Of a stretch of 64,000 nt of DNA, positions 25,046 through 36,197 are shown piece after piece (the first letter of the stretch is position 1; the number at the start of each line of letters is the position of its first letter). The position numbers were made by a program, and so were the translations under genes. The notes beneath the pieces are model-generated. The model ran no database searches. It was given only the letters and a program-made list of their open reading frames with translations, and had not been told where the DNA came from. This DNA is from Artemisia argyi (Eukaryota; Streptophyta; Magnoliopsida; Asterales; Asteraceae): contig CM060709.1 in assembly GCA_030686995.1 (NCBI GenBank), positions 307,167,857 through 307,231,856 on the forward strand. The letters run 5' to 3'.

Positions 25046-25105
25046 TGGTAAACTATCAACCATAAACGGATTTGATAAGTCTTTACCAGTAGCCGTTTGC
25101 TCTGG
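25046..25105 (-). ncRNA. Pseudoknot-hairpin RNA motif, element C unit 1
   Basis: Same layout as unit 2, 112 nt away. S1 pairs 25100-25105 with 25086-25092 (CCAG with CTGG core), S2 pairs 25093-25098 with 25064-25069 (AAACGG with CCGTTT), the connecting loop is 16 nt, and S3 is TGGT with ACCA (25059-25062 and 25046-25049) around exactly 9 nt. S1 sequence differs from unit 2 but still pairs. Confidence 0.65.
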
Positions 25106-25389
25106 ACTAGTTGATTCTTATGTGGATTAGACATGGTGAATCAATAACCATTTGTTGTGTGTCTATGATACACACCTTATTACTCCAATGACTCCAATAA
25201 TATGGGTTGTATTCAGCAACTCAACTTAACCCATAAAACTTAACCCAAAGTAACTTTTTAACCAAGTTACTATTCACAAAAATATCTTCCAAAAGTCAAC
25301 CCGATAATAACCAAATTTACTCCTCCAACCTACCAAAACAAGTAGGAGTAAATATTCTTCATTAATTAGAATTCGACCTTGACTTTGCA

Positions 25390-25396
25390 TATAAAA
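25390..25396 (+). promoter_or_regulatory. TATA box of the antisense gene in element C
   Basis: TATAAAA in GCATATAAAAGGGGGCTC, 67-73 bp before the ATG at 25463, with a CA-rich, G-poor leader between, as in plant 5' UTRs. Confidence 0.65.
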
Positions 25397-25462
25397 GGGG
25401 GCTCAAAACTTTTATCTTTCATCAACCAACAACTTCAACAACACAAACCCTTAATCAACACA

Positions 25463-25914
25463 ATGAGATGGTTTCCTTTAATCTACATCTCTTCTGATGA
25501 CTCTTCAGATGAGGAAATCAGTTATTGTTCAGATTCTGAAGAACTGGATGGAGTGGATATTTTCCAACAAGTGCTGCAACTGCTACATCTTCAAGCATGA
25601 AGCCCAACAAGAAGATTTCAGCTGATCCTGCTCCATCACTTGAATTTTATTCAAGCTCTTCATCAGATGATGATAATGATCCAACCTTTGATCTTTCCAA
25701 AGAGCTTCCAAAGGCCCTCACCACAGCTTTGACTACAGCAATAAACAACATGAAGTGGCCAGCTGTTGAAAAGCCAACTCAAGCACCAAGGCCTCCCAAG
25801 CAAGTTCTGGGACTGGCTTGTCCAAGGAAACAACTTTCTTTTGATGACAAGAGAAAGAAGACTTCCAAAGGCAAGCATCAGTATGAAGGAAAAGGAAAGA
25901 AACCTATGGAGTAG
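25463..25914 (+). CDS. Antisense gene inside element C: acidic-Ser / basic-tail protein
   Basis: Runs opposite to gag, pol and ORF3, in the gap between pol and ORF3. The frame from ATG 25463 (MRWFPLIYISSDDSSDEEIS) ends at TGA 25598-25600. The next frame, open from before ATG 25597 to TAG 25914, reads sensibly upstream of that ATG too (FPTSAATATSSS), so a single-base indel near 25553-25560 probably split one protein of about 150 aa. The product has two Ser/Asp clusters (SSDDSSDEE; SSSSSDDDNDP), a Pro-rich middle and a Lys-rich tail (KRKKTSKGK; KGKGKKP). A TATA box (25390) and AATAAAA (26006) bracket it. No known domain; function unknown. It could bind nucleic acid or nucleocapsid through the basic tail (speculation). 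Confidence 0.6.
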
Positions 25915-26005
25915 GTGTTAAGTTGTAGGGTCATGTCTTGTGTGATGGTTTTCTATTTTGGTGACAATGTTTGCTTGATGGTTGTAATGTAATCTTCTTA
26001 TGATT

Positions 26006-26012
26006 AATAAAA
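26006..26012 (+). terminator. Poly(A) signal of the antisense gene
   Basis: AATAAAA about 90 nt after the stop at 25914, in T-rich sequence. It supports an independent transcription unit on the plus strand. Confidence 0.5.
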
Positions 26013-26185
26013 GTACTTCTTTGTTCTTGCTATTATCACCAAACTTTCCACTGTTGTATGTTAATTTCCACTGTGCTCTTGATAACTCTGCATACAAATT
26101 AGTAGAAAACCATACATACAATATAAACAATACTAGTACCTTAAAAACTATCCTGCAACACTGAAAAATATTAGACATCATAGAT

Positions 26186-29100
26186 TTATGGATTTAGCAT
26201 TCCAATACCTGTTACCAAGTATTGAAATCTACCCACATCAAGCCCTTTTGTTAATAAATCAGCATAATTGTCATCAGTATGAATTTTGACAACATTAATA
26301 AGCTTTTTCTCAAAACAATCTCTAATAAAGTGATGTCTAATTTCAATATGTTTAGTTTTAGTGTGTTGCACAGGATTTTTAATAATGCATATGGTACTAC
26401 TATTGTCTATATAGATAATGGTGTTCATGAAATTGTACCCATAATATAATAATTGATTCTGAAGCCAAAGGATCTGAGCACAACAACTAGCAGCTGCAAC
26501 ATATTCTGCTTCAGTGGTTGAAGTAGCAACCATAGTTTGCTCTTGCACTGCCATGACACCAATCTACATCCAAGAAATTGACATCCTCCAGTAGTTGATC
26601 TTCTATCCAAACTTGCACCAGCATAGTCACTATCTGAGTATGTGATCAATTCCATTGGAGAATCTCTTGGATACCATAATCCTAGATTAGGATAAGTCTT
26701 CAAGTACCTAAAAATCTTTTCCACTGCTGTTATATGTGATGTCTTTGGAGTCACTTGAAATCTTGCACAAGCACATACAGCAAACATAATGTCTGACCTT
26801 GATGAAGTAAGATACATCAAAGAACCAATCATAGGTCTGTAAGTGTGAACATCAACATTAGCACCACTAGCATTCTTCAACAATAGGTGAGTGGTCTTAT
26901 CAGCAGGGGTATTTGAGGATTTTGCATCCGTAAACTTGAACTTCTTAATGATCTCAGCCACATATTTGTCTTGACTGATAAATATGCCTTCCTTACTCTG
27001 TTGTACTTGCAGCCCCAAAAAGAATGTAAGTTCTCCCATAGAACTCATTTGAAATTCATCTTTCATCAGCTTCTCAAACTCTTTGCACATCTCTTGTTTA
27101 GTAGAACCAAATATAATATCATCAACATAAACTTGAACAAGTAGAATATCACCCTTGTCTTTCTTGATGAACAAAGTTTGATCAATCTTGCCTCTATGAA
27201 ACCCATTATTCAACAAATAATTAGCTAAGGTTTCATACCACTTCCTTGGAGCCTGATGTAAGCCATAAAGAGCCTTAACCACTTTATATACTTTATTTGG
27301 GTGTTGAGGATCTTCAAAGCCTGGAGGTTGAGACACATATACCTCCTCATCAATAGTACCATACAGAAAGGCACTCTTAACATCCATTTGATAGACTGTA
27401 AAGCCCATAAATGATGCATAGGCTAAAAACAATCTAATAGCCTTAATCCTTGCAACAGGAGCAAAAACTTCTTCATAATCAATACCCTCCTCTTGAGTGT
27501 ATCCTTGAGCAACCAGTCTAGCTTTGTTCCTGATTACAATGCCTCTTTCATTTTTCTTGTTTCTGAAAACCCATTTAGTACCAATGACCTTCATACCATC
27601 AGGCAAGTCACAAAGAATCCAAACCTTTTGAAGTTTAAACTGCAGCAACTCTTCTTGCATAGCTTCAACCCAGCTAGATTCTCCTAGAGCCATATATACA
27701 TTCTTAGGCTCCACCTGTGAGAGAAAACAAAAAAACAAACACTCATTCTTCTTACTATGTTTCTTGGACTCATACACTTCACTGATGAACCCATGAATAT
27801 CATTTTTCTTTGTCTGTCTTCTAGTCTTCACACCTGATTGAAGTTCACCAATAACATTATCAAGTGGATGCACTTTGTGAATTGAAGACTGTGATGTGCT
27901 AGGAATATCATATGTTGTAGGCATGTTTGAGATCTCTACATCATCACTTGGTGATTCCTGAGAAGTATGTTCCACATTTGGGCTGACAGTGGAAACTTCT
28001 GGTGTAGCAGTGGGAATGGAGTTACCACTGCTAGTAGGAATATCTTTATTTACATCAAAATTCACACCATCTGCATCACTTGTCTTTTCAGATTTATCAA
28101 CAAAGTCCCAAAGTGGCATAACAATTTGATCTTCATCATGTTTACAAGCTTCATCTTCATCAATGAATTCTTCTGAATCTTCAAGATCTTTGTCTCCAGT
28201 GCTTGAAGTGAGAGGAACATAATTCATTGTATTTGATAATGTTTCAAGATCAAATAGCCAATCTGGTCCAGAACCTGCCATGTTTGCTTTATTTTCAAGA
28301 AACTGAACATGCAAGTTCTCTTCAATCTTTTTTGTTCTTAAGTTATAGACTCTAAAAGCCTTGCTAACCATAGAGTATCCAACAAAGAAGCCTTCATCTG
28401 ACTTTTCTTCAAATTTTCCCAGATGATCAATGGTATTGAGAATAGTAACATGACACCCAAATGGCCTCATAAACTCTAAAGTAGGAGGTCTTCCTCTGAA
28501 TAACTCATAAGGTGTCTTGTTCTTTGTTTTGACCACTAAAACTCTATTCTGAATGTAACAAGCAGTGTTAACTGCTTCAGCCCAAAAAGTTACTGGAAGC
28601 TTGGAATCAGCTAACATGGTTCTAGCAGCCTCAATTAGTGTTCTGTTTCTTCTTTCTGCAACTCCATTTTGTTGAGGAGTTCTTTCAACACTAAATTCTC
28701 TTTTAATACCTTTGTCTCTGCAGAAATCATCCATAACTTTATTCTTGAACTCTGTCCCATTGTCACACCTGATGATCTTGATCTTCTTTTCATATTGATT
28801 TTCAACTTCAGTGATGAATGTCTTAAGGATGCCAGTGGTTTCATCCTTGGTTCTTAAAAAGAAAACCCATGTGAATCTACTGAAATCATCAGTCACAACA
28901 AGACAATACTTCTTCAAATTGATGCTGCTCACAGAAGTAGGACCAAACAAGTCCATATGCAGCATAAAGAGTGGATGATCAATAGAATTGAATGCTTTGG
29001 TCTTGCATGAAGCTCTGTGTTGTTTTCCTTTGAGACAGGCAACACAAGTTTGGTCATTTTCAAATCTTTTCTCTGGTAGACCTTTGACAAGTCCATCTTT

Positions 29101-29634
29101 CACAATCTTGTTGATGGTCTTGAAGTTTACATGACCCAATCTTCTATGCCAAAGCATTGATTCATCCAAAGTGGCTTTAGCAAGCAAGCAAGTAACATCA
29201 TTATTAGCCACTATGTTCTTCATGTCAATGCTATATAGATTTCCTTTTCTAGGGATTTTAAGCAAAATATCACTTTCATCAGGGAGCTTATAATCCTTAG
29301 ATAAGATATAGCATTCATCTTCTGTGAATAGAACTCTATGCTTCTTGTCACACATCTGTGACACACTGAAGAGGTTGTACTTGAGTTCTTTCACATACTG
29401 CACATCTTCAAAATCAATGTTTCCAGCCTTGATTGTTCCTTTGCCAGAAACTTTGCCACCAATTCCTCCTCCAAAGCTGACAAATTGTCCATCATAAGGT
29501 TGAAAGTCTGAAAGATAGGACTTATTGCCAGTCATGTGCCTGAAACATCCACTGTCTGAGTATCCTTGATCATTTGTAGTCTTTGAATGTTCCTGCACAC
29601 AAAATAAAGGAATTAGTTCCTTTTGGGGACCCAA
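26186..29634 (-). pseudogene. Element C pol: protease, integrase, RT, RNase H (frameshifted)
   Basis: Main frame 29634-26425, then the last part in a second frame, 26554-26186. Seen in order: protease DSG (residues 27-29 of the frame); GAG-pre-integrase His/Cys finger (LWHRRLGH...CVACLKGKQ); integrase catalytic D, D, E in [19 protein letters not shown] and [15 protein letters not shown] with YVDD at about 27117-27129; RNase H ([19 protein letters not shown], then [15 protein letters not shown]). After SWQCK the frame is lost at about 26548; one missing A in the AAG run would explain it. All catalytic motifs are otherwise intact. Enzymes make and integrate element cDNA. Confidence 0.95.
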
Positions 29635-30531
29635 GCCACAAATGACTTGGATCTGCCTTGTGTATCAATATAATTATATCTATCAAAGGTCATTGATACA
29701 CCATTGGGATTGTTTGAGGTGATGGTTCCTTTTGGTTTCCATTCCCAACGTGCTGAGGCCTTAACAGCATTTCCCATATTTACCCTTTTCTTGTTAACAG
29801 ACCTACCAGTGGTAACCTTTGGCCTTGCAGTGGTAACTGCTGGCTTAGCAGTGGAAACTGCTTGTTTTGAAACTTTGGGTACCCATTTTTGATTATTGTT
29901 AACTTTCTTTTCAAAATTGGTCTTTTTCCAGTTTGAGTAGATTTAACAAAAGTAGTAACAGGGGGCTTAGGGTAAACTCTGTTTTTATTTATGACAGTGG
30001 CAACTGCTGGTCTAGCAGTGGAAATTGGTTTAATGCCATAATGAAGCAAAATAGACCTGGGAATCATCTTGCTAAGTGGATTTGGGTGAGTTAAGTTATT
30101 AGCATTTTGTCCATTCACCCTAGTATTCCCAAACACTTCCCTTCTTCCCAAGTGGTAGGTACAACTATAAGACAAATGGTCAAAGCTACCACATATATGA
30201 CAGGGTTTGTTATTGAACACAAAGTCACTACCAAATCGCCTAGATTTAACATGATTCCAACTCCTCATATTACCCCTAGGAGTTGGTGACCTACTTCTGT
30301 ACATCTCTGCATATCTAGTAGTGGGCCTAGTGAAATTAGGTTGTGACCTAGGCTTCTCTTTGACTTCATCAGGAATACTTCTTTTAACCTCCACTTTAAC
30401 ATTCTCAGGAACACTAGGTTTAGACTCAACATTTAAATTTTCATCTTTAAGAGATGAGTCACTAGCACTATCAAATACATCAACCTCAACCTGAACCTTT
30501 TCAATTTCAACTGGTTTAACAAATTTTGGTC
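29613..30531 (-). pseudogene. Element C gag, 3' part with second zinc knuckle
   Basis: Continues the gag frame of 40470-38693 once element D and one TSD copy are removed. Contains the knuckle CHICGSFDHLSYSC (CX2CX4HX4C). The frame shifts at the A-run 29923-29927 (on the plus strand TTTTT), where one A appears to be lost. It then reads WVPKVSKQAVSTAKPAVTTA and ends WVPKRN at TAA 29613-29615, overlapping the pol frame. The Lys/Arg-rich region is typical of RNA-binding nucleocapsid. Confidence 0.85.
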
Positions 30532-30536
30532 CATAG

Positions 30537-31324
30537 TGTTGGAATTATTATATCATGACATTCATATTAATAAACCAAGTACATCAAAGTGAGCATAGCG
30601 GAAGCAATTATAATAGATCGAATAACATGTAATTAATTAATCAATAATTAAATAGTAAACATACCTTTGTGATTCTAGCCCGAACAAGAATCAAAAGCAA
30701 TCTTCCGGAACAAGAACCCTAATTAGGGTTTATATGGATTACAAGAATTACCCCTTACCTCTTTTGTAATTCAATTCAAGAATCAAACAATAGTGTGTTT
30801 GATTCACGTTCTTGTACACACGTACTAATTCAAGAAAAAGTTTATGCAAGTAATAAACACAAAACTTGTTTTAGATCTATGAAAATCGAAAACCCTTAGG
30901 GTTTTGTTTTATGGATCGACCAAGAAAAGAGAGGAGAGAAAAAACACCAAGATGTGTGTGTACAAGTTATGAGAAAAACATGCATCTTGGGTTTGCTTAT
31001 ATACTAAACAAAACTTAGAGCTCAAGGCAAAAAGGAGGTTACCCCTCCCCTTTGGCCGATCGGATTTGGATACCCCAAGGGTATTCCAGAACCTTCTTTT
31101 GTTTCCAAATTTTGCTTAGTATTACTTTCCTAATCTTTGTTTAATAGATAATTAGTCATTAATCATTAAATACTAATTACTATTATTTATTTTGTGTTTA
31201 ATAATTAATTATAACATTTTATAAATAATTATTACTTTCCTCTTCATACGTATTGTGTGCAATCCCGTGATCTCAAGTTCGATCCTAACACACGACTATT
31301 ATTATTTTGTCTATAAAACCAACA
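30537..31324 (-). repeat. Element D 3' LTR (left copy)
   Basis: 788 bp, TGTTGG...CCAACA. Confidence 0.96.
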
Positions 31325-31340
31325 GCTCCCACTTAGACAT
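31325..31340 (-). promoter_or_regulatory. Element D polypurine tract
   Basis: Minus-strand CTAAGTGGGAGC directly before the 3' LTR. Confidence 0.85.
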
Positions 31341-32132
31341 ATCATAATAGTGTGATCACATCGGTTAGCGTCTTGCAACACGCCGATGCCTCTAGTACAA
31401 CTTGAGTAAGGCTCCTGGAAAACCTTTTAATGATTTCTCATTATTATTATCCCTTTGTTTCTAATACCGTGTTAAATAAGGATATGTATCTAAGTCATTC
31501 CTTAATTAACCATTCTGTTTCTCGTTGTTAGAAATTGACAAAATTACCAAATCTTCTGAACCTTTCAGGAAAGACCTTGGGCGTGGCTACGCAAACACCT
31601 TGACAACCCTACGAGGGGGCCAGCAGTATTAAACTTCAAAAATTAATTTGAAGGAACAAATTCTTTATTGATTACAAGCAAAACTCACAAACTTTGTAAC
31701 ACTTCAAAAAACAACCCTTATGACTACCAGTTACGTATAGCGTTAAGTTGTTCCACAAAAATGTACTACATTCATGACCGTTATCTTGTATCTCAAGTCT
31801 AAGGATAACTTCTTATGATTTACTTAATGACAAGATCCATAAAGTAACATCATATAGTTGGGATAAGTCCTATATTCAGTATCATCGAATATCGTCTGAA
31901 ATGGCATGACTACGCATCAATATACTTTAAGTATATTATACCAACTTCAGATTTGTCTTAATTTAATAATATTCCCATATTATTAACTGACAACGGACAA
32001 TTTAGAATAACTCTTATTCATGGATATAAACATGCAAAAATAGGACAACAATAATTAACAATAGAAATAAACATACCAACATACTTTATTTCATTAAAAT
32101 AATAATTGTTTACAATATCCTTTATCCAAATA
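31341..32132 (-). other. Element D 3' non-coding region
   Basis: AT-rich sequence between the pol stop (32133) and the PPT. No ORF or structure recognised. Confidence 0.6.
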
Positions 32133-35100
32133 CTAATCACAGTTATGCATGAAACTACTAGCTAATTTAAGTCCAATTCCATTGGCCAATTCATTAAGCT
32201 TCTCTTTCGCCAAAGCCTTAGTGAACGGATCAGCTAAGTTATCATCTGTGTGAATTTTCAGCAGATTTATTTCACCTTCGTTAACCTTTTCACGAACAAA
32301 GTGATACTTCCGTAGAAAATGTCTGGTGCCTCTCATGACTCCAGGTTCATTGGCAAATATGATTGCATCAGAATTGTCACAATACATATTAATAGGCAAT
32401 TCAATTGAAGGCATAACACCAAGCCCTGAAACGAATTTCCTAATCCAAACAGCCTCCAAAGCAGCTTCTGAAGCAGCAATGTATTCAGCTTCTGTTGCAG
32501 ACATCGCAATTGTACTCTGCTTCTTGCTCCTCCAGTCTACAGCTCCTCCATTAATAACAAAGACATAACCCATCTGAGACTTCGAATCATCTTTATTACT
32601 TTGAAAGGATGCATCGCAGAAACTTGTAACACAAAGTTCTGCAGCTGGATCTCCACCATATACCAAAAACATATCTTTTGTATTCCTCAAATACTTAAGA
32701 ATATGCTTAACAGCAATCCAATGTTTATCACCTAGATTCTGTTGAAATTGACTGGCAATATTTTGAGCAAACGCCACATCTGGCCTTGTGCACTTAACCG
32801 CATACATAATAGATCCTACAGTCGAAGCATAAGGAACTTTACTCATGCGAGCCACCTCAGCAGGTGTTGAAGCACAAAACTCATTACATAAGCCATGTTT
32901 TACTTCCATCGGCAAATATCCTTTCTTGGAATTTTGCATATTGAATCTTTTCAATATTTTGTCAATGTAAGCACTTTGACTTAATCCAATTAACCGCCTT
33001 GATCTATCTCTATAGATTTTGATTCCCAGAATGTATGCAGCTTCTCCTAAATCTTTCATAGAAAAGCACTTTCCAAGATATGCCTTAACCTTTTGCAAAC
33101 TTAGAATGTCTTTTCCCATGATCAATATGTCATCAACATATAAAATTAAGAAAATTACATTATCACTCCCACTAGCTTTGTGATACACACATGGCTCATC
33201 AAGATTTTGAGTGAATCCGAACTTTTTGATCTCAGCATCAAATCTCTTGTTCCATTGTCGTGATGCTTGCTTTAATCCATAAATGGATCTTTTAAGCTTG
33301 CATACACGATTTGGAAACTCTGGATTTTCAAACCCTTCTGGTTGTGCCATATAGATGTCTTCATCTAGATGACCATTTAAGAAAGCGGTTTTCACATCCA
33401 TTTGCCAAATCTCATAGTCATAGTACGCTGCTATAGCTATGAGAATTCTTATAGCTCTTATGTCTGCTATAGGAGAAAACGTCTCCTCGTAATCAATTCC
33501 AAAAGTTTGAGTAAAACCTTTAGCAACTAGACGAGCCTTATAAATGTGTACATATCCATTCATGTCAGTCTTAATTTTGTAGAGCCACTTACTCCCAACT
33601 ACCTTGGCACCAGGAGGTAAGTCAACTTCTTCCCAGACTTCATTGCCATGCATGGATTGTATTTCCCCATCCATAGCAGCTTTCCACTTAGCCTTTTCAG
33701 GACTATTAATGGCAGCTCTATAACTAGTAGGTTCATTAAGATCCCCTAGTGTATGCTCATCGACCTCCACATTAAGACATAGACGGTCAGGAGCTTTCAC
33801 AGATCTTGAAGATCTGCGAATGGGAATTACTTCAACTTCCGATGGAGGACCCAGACTTTCCGGTTCTATAGGAAGTGTGCTAGTGTTTTCTGAAGGTAAT
33901 GCATTATTTAGATCATCTTCTAGATCATATACTCTCCCACTGATTTCTTGAGTTACAAAATCACTTTCAAGAAAATCACCATATCTTGCAACAAACACTT
34001 TCTTCTCAGGTGGGTAGTAAAAGTAGTAACCCATTGTTTCCTTTGGGTATCCTACAAAAATGCATTTGACAGATCTTTGTTGGAGTTTATCTTGTGAGTC
34101 ACGCTTAACATACGCCTCACAACCCCAGACCTTCAAATAAGACAAGTTCGGAGCTTTTCCAGTCCATATCTCATATGGTGTCTTATCAACCTTCTTGGTG
34201 GGAACCATATTCAAAATACGAACAGCTGATTCAAGAGCATAATCCCAAAAAGACAAAGGAAGACTAGTAAGATTATACATTGATCGAACCATGTCCAACA
34301 ATGTACGATTCCTTCTCTCAGATACACCATTTTGTTGTGGAGTATATGGAGATGTGAGATTCTGGACAATTCCATTCTCAGTTAAGAAATCTTTAAAATC
34401 TTGACTAAGGTATTCACCACCTCGATCAGAACGAAGAGCTTTAATCTTCTTTCCCAATTGCAATTCTACTTCTGCTTTGAAAACTTTAAATGTTTCAAAC
34501 ACCTCATGTTTATGTTTAAGTAAATAAACATAACCATAACGGCTGAAATCATCTGTAAAAGTTAAGAAGTAAACAGCACCTCTCCTTGACACATGTCTAA
34601 GTGGTCCACATACATCCGTATGTATCAAACCAAGTAGACCTGAAGCTCTTTCCATATTATTATGAAAAGGTTTCTTCGTCATCTTCCCAGAAATACAAGA
34701 TTCGCATTTATCAAATGACTCATCATTGATATTATTCAAAAGCCCTTCACGTTGCAGCTTTTGCATGCGAGTCTTGCCTATATGGGCAAGTCTACAGTGC
34801 CAAAGGTAAGACGAATTCGAGTCATACTTCATTCTCTTACTTATGCTGTACATCGAATTATTATTATTGTTGGAAGTCACACAATTATTCATATCAATTT
34901 CAAACACACCATTCACAGCAACAGCATTAAAATAAAATACACCATTTAAAGAAACAGAAATTTTATTGCCATCAATAGTATGAGAAAAACCAAGATCCAA
35001 CAAACATGAAAAGGAAACAACACCTCTAATTATAGAACGTGCATAATGACAATTGTTTAAACAAAGTACTAAACCCGAAGGTAAAACTAAATCAAACATT

Positions 35101-35303
35101 CCTATGGCTTCAACTGCTGCTTGTGCTCCATTTCCCACATGCAGAAATTGCTCCCCATAAGCTAGTCTCCTTTCCTCTCTAAACCCCTGTAGTGTATTAC
35201 AAATATTAATACCACATCCAGTATCATATACCCAGGAATTTAATTTACGAGATAAAGTAAATAATTCAATGACAAATAAGTTACCTGAAGTGCTGGCGCC
35301 CAT
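32133..35303 (-). CDS. Element D pol polyprotein, 1056 aa from the first Met
   Basis: Uninterrupted. Protease DTGC (residues 27-30), GAG-pre-integrase finger (LWHCRLAHIGKTRMQ...CESCISGKM), integrase core (IHTDVCGP, LRSDRGGEYLS, QQNGVSERRNRTL; catalytic D, D, E present), RT with YVDD at about 33130-33141 and MDVKTAFLNGHLDEDIYM, RNase H (CDASFQSNKDDSKS, SATEAEYIAAS). It is in the same frame as gag upstream, separated by TGA 35331-35333 and nine codons. Makes, processes and integrates D cDNA. Apart from that TGA the enzyme frame is intact, so D may be the most nearly autonomous element here. Confidence 0.96.
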   Translation of the reverse strand: MGASTSGNLFVIELFTLSRKLNSWVYDTGCGINICNTLQGFREERRLAYGEQFLHVGNGAQAAVEAIGMFDLVLPSGLVLCLNNCHYARSIIRGVVSFSCLLDLGFSHTIDGNKISVSLNGVFYFNAVAVNGVFEIDMNNCVTSNNNNNSMYSISKRMKYDSNSSYLWHCRLAHIGKTRMQKLQREGLLNNINDESFDKCESCISGKMTKKPFHNNMERASGLLGLIHTDVCGPLRHVSRRGAVYFLTFTDDFSRYGYVYLLKHKHEVFETFKVFKAEVELQLGKKIKALRSDRGGEYLSQDFKDFLTENGIVQNLTSPYTPQQNGVSERRNRTLLDMVRSMYNLTSLPLSFWDYALESAVRILNMVPTKKVDKTPYEIWTGKAPNLSYLKVWGCEAYVKRDSQDKLQQRSVKCIFVGYPKETMGYYFYYPPEKKVFVARYGDFLESDFVTQEISGRVYDLEDDLNNALPSENTSTLPIEPESLGPPSEVEVIPIRRSSRSVKAPDRLCLNVEVDEHTLGDLNEPTSYRAAINSPEKAKWKAAMDGEIQSMHGNEVWEEVDLPPGAKVVGSKWLYKIKTDMNGYVHIYKARLVAKGFTQTFGIDYEETFSPIADIRAIRILIAIAAYYDYEIWQMDVKTAFLNGHLDEDIYMAQPEGFENPEFPNRVCKLKRSIYGLKQASRQWNKRFDAEIKKFGFTQNLDEPCVYHKASGSDNVIFLILYVDDILIMGKDILSLQKVKAYLGKCFSMKDLGEAAYILGIKIYRDRSRRLIGLSQSAYIDKILKRFNMQNSKKGYLPMEVKHGLCNEFCASTPAEVARMSKVPYASTVGSIMYAVKCTRPDVAFAQNIASQFQQNLGDKHWIAVKHILKYLRNTKDMFLVYGGDPAAELCVTSFCDASFQSNKDDSKSQMGYVFVINGGAVDWRSKKQSTIAMSATEAEYIAASEAALEAVWIRKFVSGLGVMPSIELPINMYCDNSDAIIFANEPGVMRGTRHFLRKYHFVREKVNEGEINLLKIHTDDNLADPFTKALAKEKLNELANGIGLKLASSFMHNCD

Positions 35304-35330
35304 GTGCCCAGTCTTCTTAACCTTATTGTT

Positions 35331-36197
35331 TCACAAGTCATCGAGATAAAGAGGACAATTCCTCTTCCAGTGGCCCATCACCTTGCAGTAATGGCATCCT
35401 TGATCCTTCTTTGGATTATTCTTCATAGAAGGGTTCTTCTTAGGTTGAGGTGGTTGATAAGCCATAACCTGCTTATTCTTATCAGCCTTCTTCTTTCCTT
35501 TACCCTTCTTCTTGTTCGCATTTGGCTTGTTAATTCTACCCCCTTGTAAAGCAAGAACTTGGGGCGTAGGAGCCTTTGGTGTCAACCCTTTCTCATAATC
35601 AATGAGCAGTGCGTGCAATTCACTTATTGTCTTCCCCACGCAATGCATATTGAAGTTCCTTACAAAACCATTAAAATCCTTGTTAAGGGATCTATTGATT
35701 AAGTTCACAACCATATCATTGTCATAGGGTTTCTTAAGTGTTTGTAGTTGATCCATGAAACTTTTCATCTTCAACACATGAGCACTCACAAGTTCACCAT
35801 CACCCTGCTTACAACCATGTAGAGCCTCCATCAAATCGTAAATCTCTACATTCGATGGTTTCTCATATAGTTTCTTGAGTTCATCAATCATGTTCATGGG
35901 GAAATACTCTTCAAACTGCCTTTGAAGAGGTGTGGACATCGCCCCTAACATCATTGCAGCCACATCAATATGTTCCTTACAATCAAGATTCCATTTTGCC
36001 TTAGCAGCATCAGTAGCTGCCGTGCCTTTAGGTTCAGCAGGACAAGGCGTTTTCAAGATTTCAAGTTGACCAGTCACTCGCAGGACAATCCTTAGTGAAC
36101 GATACCAATCATTGAAATTCTCTGAGCTAGTCAATTTTTCTCGTTCAAAATAAGTTTTGAACACAGAACGAAAGTTGGTGTTATCAGTTTGAGCCAT
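35331..36197 (-). CDS. Element D gag, 288 aa
   Basis: Start ATG 36197. Contains the copia-type gag core (FNDWYRSLRIVLRVTGQLEI near the N-terminus) and one zinc knuckle near the C-terminus, CHYCKVMGHWKRNC (CX2CX4HX4C), after a Lys-rich stretch. It ends CPLYLDDL then TGA. Forms the virus-like particle and binds element RNA. The stop is in frame with pol, so gag-pol needs stop readthrough, or the TGA is a mutation. Confidence 0.95.
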   Translation of the reverse strand: MAQTDNTNFRSVFKTYFEREKLTSSENFNDWYRSLRIVLRVTGQLEILKTPCPAEPKGTAATDAAKAKWNLDCKEHIDVAAMMLGAMSTPLQRQFEEYFPMNMIDELKKLYEKPSNVEIYDLMEALHGCKQGDGELVSAHVLKMKSFMDQLQTLKKPYDNDMVVNLINRSLNKDFNGFVRNFNMHCVGKTISELHALLIDYEKGLTPKAPTPQVLALQGGRINKPNANKKKGKGKKKADKNKQVMAYQPPQPKKNPSMKNNPKKDQGCHYCKVMGHWKRNCPLYLDDL

